Below are positions 59,745 through 64,000 of a DNA stretch of 64,000 bases, piece after piece. The stretch spans positions 28,423,944 to 28,487,943 of the forward strand of contig CM039188.1 of NCBI GenBank assembly GCA_008360975.2. Direction: 5' to 3'. The translations under genes were made by a program, and so were the position numbers. Positions within the stretch are counted from its first letter, which is position 1. Each line of letters starts with the position of its first letter. A model generated the notes under the pieces. That model worked only from the letters and a program-made list of their open reading frames with translations. It had not been told where the DNA came from and did no database searches. This DNA is from Lichenostomus cassidix (Eukaryota > Chordata > Aves > Passeriformes > Meliphagidae).

Positions 59745-61386
59745 TCTGTGATATACAGGAAATGGATGTTTGGGAGAAGGCAGTAGAAAAGCAGTGGAAA
59801 AGGCAAGATAGTTGTGGAAAAGCTCTCTATGGGACAGGGATAAGGTGCCTAAGAATTGGTCAAATTGGGAAGGGCTGTGAGCCGAGTTTCAGAGGTGACA
59901 AGACACTGAAATGCAAAGCAGAGAATGGCAAGGGGCCCTTGATTGGGCTTCTCACAGAGGTGTCAGCTGTGGGTGCTTTGTTTAGCATTGCTAGGCAGGA
60001 ACTGGAAGCTTTGCAGCAAGCTAAGGGTGCAGAAGTGTGAGCAGTTGCCTTTGAATCCCATTGTTTTGTTGCAAACCAATTACTTAGTTGAAAACTAACC
60101 TCAGACGTCTGGCTGTATGGCAGCTATGTCAAGAGACAACACGCCTGACCTCAGAGCAGGATCATTGAAAAAACACATCCTGAAAATGGAAATTGAGGAG
60201 GAGGCTTTGATTCTGGCAGTGGGTCTTCCTCCCGCTCTTTGCTCCCTGAGTTTTGTCCGGATAACGCAGCCTCCTTGTACCCTGACATTAGAACTTCCCC
60301 AGGCTATTCCTGGCTCCTGCTGGAGAAGAAGGCTCCCCCCTGCCACCCAGGCTCACAGTGACTGCTAGGAATTTTCATGTTGAGCAGCTAAGGCAGCTGT
60401 CCATGCAGGACAGCAAAAAGCCCCATGAGGACTGCGTGGGATCAGTGCTACCTGCTGGGGGGCTGGAACACTGATCCTTCATCAGGCTGAGGCCAGGCAG
60501 ATATTCCTGGCAGGAAGAATATTTCTCCTAAACAGTGATGCAGAGGCTGGAGTGAAAACCTTCTCCCTGATACTTTAGATAATAAAAGCACCTTGATCAT
60601 TAGATGCCAAATTCTGAGGATCACCAGAACCTGTCTCTGAAGCATCTTGTTGTCAACCTAATCTGGCATACTTACTCCCCAGTACACCAAATTATTGACA
60701 ACAACCTTTGATGCACATTCATAGGGTGAGGCCCCATGGTGCATCATGATGCCCCAGGACACAAATTCAATTTGGGTGAGGAAGAAAGCCACTGTAATTA
60801 CACTTTGTGTTACAATCACACCCAAGCATGGTTTCAGTGTAAATGGGACAGAGCACAAGCTTGTATTGATTCTGGAAACCTCATAGACATGAAATAATGA
60901 ATCAGCAATTAGAAACAAAGGAGGTTTTAATGGACTCTGGCATCTTACATGGAATGCTAATAACATGAATTGTCAAAGATACTGTAATCCCACTGGTCCT
61001 AATTCTACATGCTTCTGTCTACAGAGCTGGCTTAGTACTAATGATAATTGGGACATGTATGACCCAAGCAACACAATTGGCTCTATAGATCATAACCTCT
61101 TTTGGACACTCTGATTATCAAAATTGAATTCTTTTTCTAATCCATGTTTTTCTAATTCATTCTACAAACATGACAATGATTCTGGGTGAAGCTGGTGGCC
61201 AACTTTTTAACCCCTGGATGGTTCTGTCTTTGTGGTGCTAAGAGTATTCCACCACAGAGGATAGACATTTGTACCACAGCACATCCTGCTCCTTAGGCAT
61301 TTCCATCTCAAGGTCTGGCACTTAATTTTCAACACAACCATCACCCTGTAGGTACTCAGGGCAGAGTGTTTAACCCTGTATTAACA
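59745..61386 (+). mobile_element. Remnant internal sequence of the old retroelement
   Basis: This stretch lies between two related LTR copies, so it should be what is left of a provirus. An ORF of 104 residues (59726-60040) starts in the primer site and has the Lys/Glu-rich composition of a gag start, but I recognise no motif. The minus-strand ORF 60658-60966 contains hydrophobic segments. Its sequence around 60838-60889 reappears inverted at 61387-61438. Confidence 0.35.
60838..60889 (+). repeat. 52-bp inverted repeat, left arm
   Basis: It pairs with the reverse complement of 61387-61438 at about 47 of 52 positions by eye. The arms are about 500 bp apart. Confidence 0.8.
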
Positions 61387-61438
61387 GGTCCATGAGGTTT
61401 CCAGAATCAACACAAGCTTGTGTTCTGTCCTATTTACA
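61387..61438 (-). repeat. 52-bp inverted repeat, right arm
   Basis: Partner of 60838-60889 (about 90% identity). It directly precedes the second LTR copy. Confidence 0.8.
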
Positions 61439-61442
61439 TAAT

Positions 61443-61675
61443 TTATTGACTGTGCCACATGAAAATAGAAGTCATCTACTGGCTGCTCCAAGTGCTGGTA
61501 TCTTATGCTTGCTTATGTCTCTGTGCTGTGAAAAGAACTTACTTTTTACCCCAAATGGAGCCTCTTTCTCTGGTGCATCACAATGTGCACAAATTTTTTG
61601 TTCCAAGTGATATTTCTTTGGCAGAGCAGACCCTCACCAGGGATGCCAGGCTGACTCCAGGCTCTGTGATGTGCA
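61443..61675 (+). mobile_element. Second, diverged copy of the old LTR (truncated)
   Basis: It matches 59052-59250, with shared landmarks TTATGTCTCTGT, ACTTACTTTTTACCC and GGCTGACTCCAGGCT. The TATA position has decayed (GCTGTGAAAAG) and about 50 bp are inserted. The match stops abruptly at about 61672, where the minus-strand retroviral LTR begins. Confidence 0.6.
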
Positions 61676-62240
61676 GTGGGTTGACCTTGGCTCAGTGCCA
61701 CATGCCCACCAAGCCATTCCATCCCTCCCCTTCTCAGTGGGACAGGGCAGAGAATAAGATGGAAAACAACTCGTAGGGTGAGATAAGGCAGTTTACTAAA
61801 GAAAGAAAGAGACAAGTGAAAGTTTGCGCACACGTAAGTGAAGGAAACTTTATCTCTACTTCCCATCCACAAGTAATGTTCAGGCAATTCCTAGGAAGCA
61901 GGGCCTCAGCATGCATAGTGGTTGCTCCAGAAGGCAAACACTGTAGAGTAACAAATGCCCCCCATTCCTCCTCCCTCCCTTAGCTTTTATATCTGAGCTG
62001 ATATCATACGGTATGGAATATCCCTTTGGTTAATTTGGGTCAGCTGGCCTGGCTGTGTCCCCTCCCAGGATCTTGCCCACTCCCAGCCCTTGATGGGGGG
62101 GCAATGTTAGAGGGACAGAGCTGCTCAGCAGTAACCAAAGCACTGGTGTGTTATTAACACCCTTCCAGCTCCCAATGCAGAGCACAGCACTGTGAGGGCT
62201 GCTAAGGAAAAATGAACTCTCAATCAGACCCAATGCATTG
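61672..62240 (-). mobile_element. LTR of an avian endogenous retrovirus, minus orientation
   Basis: The sequence has the landmarks of a very common avian LTR read in antisense: GTGGGACAGGGCAGAGAATAA, the segment TATGGAATATCCCTTTGG...GGGTCAGCTGGCCTGGCTGTGTCCCCTCCCAG, and AATGAACTCTCAATCAGACCCA near its start. On the minus strand it directly follows a purine-rich tract (62241-62252) and pol-type sequence, so it is the 3' LTR of a minus-strand provirus. Confidence 0.75.
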
Positions 62241-64000
62241 TCCACCCCTTATTCCATACCATTTGTGTCATACTCAGATCCCACACAATTTTATGTATCT
62301 TCCAGCTGTTCCATTGTATTTATTTCTCATTACTGGAATGCCTTCTTGCCCACACATACAACTTAAACTACATCCCTAAACCATCCCTATACCAAACATA
62401 CATTTTCATTAACTACTATCCCCCATAATTTCACTTTTAAATATTATTTTCCCATTTCATGGGTTTCCTCCATCCCTCCAGATCCATGACTTCAGGAGGA
62501 CATTCCATCAGGATGAGTGGCCAGGAGAGGAGAAGCAGAACAGTTGATCATTCGGCGCTGACACCAGCCTGGCTCAGGTTGTTGCATTCTCGTCATCTCA
62601 TTCTCCTTGCTCCTTGCAAAATTCATTCCTCATCAGTTCATGTCATTCCTGCTACTTTACTTCCTGCAACACACAACTTACATTACAGATTATTTTTCCC
62701 CCAAGGTAAAATATCTTTGAGTCACACACCATGTCTCCCCATCCTTCCTCTTTACCCACCAAGTACCCCAGCTCCTTGGGCAAAGACAATCCCACAAATG
62801 GGCTTGTCTTTTCCCATGGGAGCAGAAATACACACCAAATTCCCCAGCCACTTCCCTATGTGTAGTGCAGGGACCTTATCTCCTCCCACAGAGCGCAGGG
62901 GTTTAGTTTGGGCAGGACCAGGGCAGTTACCAGATCCCCTAGTGTTGACCAGCCAAGTGGCTTCTGCTAAATTTGCATCCCAGTGCTTCCATGCCCCATT
63001 ACCTTACACTATTTACATAGTTGTCAGCAGTCTGTGTCACCTTTCAATCTTCCCAGAGGCTCGAGGGTAATAAGAGATGTGATATATCCACTCACTACCA
63101 TGTTCATTGTCTGATGTTCTTCAGTGGTGCAACTTTTGGGCACATGAGTCATGTTTTGTCCCCGTGCAGGGATGTCCTGCCACAATGCAGCAGCCCAGAT
63201 GGGTTTTTGCATTGCCAACTTTTCTTCTTCCAGTGCTTCAGCCACCTCCACAGGGCATTAGCCACCATCCAGGAGCCAGTGTAGAGCAAAGGCCACTTTT
63301 CTCATTCAGCACTCTCTGGGGCTGATTGGATGGCTTTCACTTCTGCAAATTGGCCTGACTCACCTTCCCCTTCAGCAGCCTCAACAGCTTGTTGTGTGGG
63401 TCTCCACACAGCAGCTTTCCACCTCCAGTGGTTCCCTGTCACACAGCAGGATCCATCAGTAAATAAAGCATTGCCTCTTTCATTTCCTGCTGACTCGTTA
63501 TGTGATGGTGCTTCTTGGGTACAAGTAATCTTCTCAGGCAATGCTCCAAAATCTCTGGCTTCTGGCCAATCCAAAACCTCTTCTAGGATTCCTGGGAAAT
63601 TGGAGTTTCCCACTGGGGCTTGTTGTGTCATCAATGCTACCCACTAACTCCACGTAGCTCTGGATGTGTGATGTGTTGAGAGGATGTTCCCTTAAATATT
63701 CAGTGTAGGAGGGGCGACTGCAGTGCCAAGAGGAGATGCTTCTGTCCCAACAACTTCTGAGGTGGCCCAAACCCCCTCATGGACTGCTAATATCTCTGTT
63801 TCAGTTAGAGTATAGTGGGCTTCTGATCCTCAACAAGTCCTGCTCCAAAACCCTAATGGTCAGCCTCGGGTTTCTCCTGAGGTCCTTTGCTAGAGGCTCC
63901 AGGTGAGACCCTGCTCCTCAGCTGAAGTGTAGAGTGTATTTCCCTTTCTCAAAATATTCTTGTGCTGTACTGCCCCACACAATGTCATCATCAATATATT
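62241..64000 (-). pseudogene. Degenerate retroviral pol (RNase H and integrase remnants)
   Basis: On the minus strand, the ORF 63634-63302 carries an RNase H signature: T-D-G-S with the first catalytic Asp at about 63455-63457, and the second acidic residue in a Q-F-A-E-V-K-A stretch at about 63341-63343. The next piece (63251-63024) continues pol in another frame, so the gene is frameshifted. Integrase-like sequence follows near 62880-62985. Env was not seen, and the distance to the LTR is short, so it is probably deleted. The element continues past the window's right edge. Retroviral class was not resolved. Confidence 0.7.

Noticed and set aside
62459..63070. 203-residue plus-strand ORF
   Set aside because: Antisense to the minus-strand retroviral internal sequence (integrase region).
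1..64000. CRISPR arrays, operons, tRNA or rRNA genes
   Set aside because: None seen. The tandem repeats present are microsatellites or a promoter minisatellite without spacer structure, and the genes are spliced eukaryotic genes.

Overview
The window is ordinary vertebrate nuclear DNA and very probably from a bird. It has spliced genes with GT-AG introns, no operons, and compact introns for these genes. It also carries a CR1-type LINE tail inside a UMPS intron and an LTR of a widespread avian endogenous retrovirus type at the right end. The species cannot be determined from the sequence alone.

Layout. (1) 1-2921 is the interior of an intron. (2) 2922-44688 (+) holds the 3' half of KALRN (kalirin): 22 consecutive coding exons whose phases all close, giving 1053 residues and a stop. 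In order they encode the second Rho-GEF unit (DH then PH), a linker, an SH3 domain, a basic/acidic linker, an Ig domain, a fibronectin III domain and a C-terminal Ser/Thr kinase. An alternative end exists after the SH3 exon: the splice donor at 19419 itself contains an in-frame TAA and is followed by a 3'UTR-like stretch with AATAAA signals, as in the shorter kalirin-9-like mRNAs. (3) 44689-about 49785 is KALRN 3'UTR or 3' flank, with proximal (45887) and distal (49760) polyadenylation signals. (4) 49790-50660 is a GC-rich CpG-island promoter containing a 62-bp minisatellite. (5) 50352-55287 (+) is a complete UMPS gene: six coding exons, 482 residues, the bifunctional OPRT/OMP decarboxylase of pyrimidine synthesis, with a poly(A) signal at 55645. 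(6) 55650-58660 is AT-rich intergenic sequence with an unexplained cluster of minus-strand ORFs. (7) About 58660-64000 is retroviral debris. It holds an old plus-strand LTR with a tRNA-Leu-like primer binding site, a second diverged copy of the same LTR, a 52-bp inverted repeat, and a minus-strand provirus (LTR plus degenerate pol with RNase H and integrase remnants) that runs off the window and may be nested in the second LTR copy.

The two genes are functionally unrelated. Kalirin is a Rho GEF that shapes the actin cytoskeleton, dendritic spines and secretory granules. UMPS is a housekeeping enzyme that completes de novo UMP synthesis. They are tandem neighbours, and the same KALRN-UMPS order is known in mammals. 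I found no evidence for an undescribed biological system. The points most worth checking are the stop-or-splice switch in KALRN, the UMPS promoter minisatellite with an in-frame upstream ATG, the minus-strand ORF cluster beyond UMPS, and the nested retroviral insertions.
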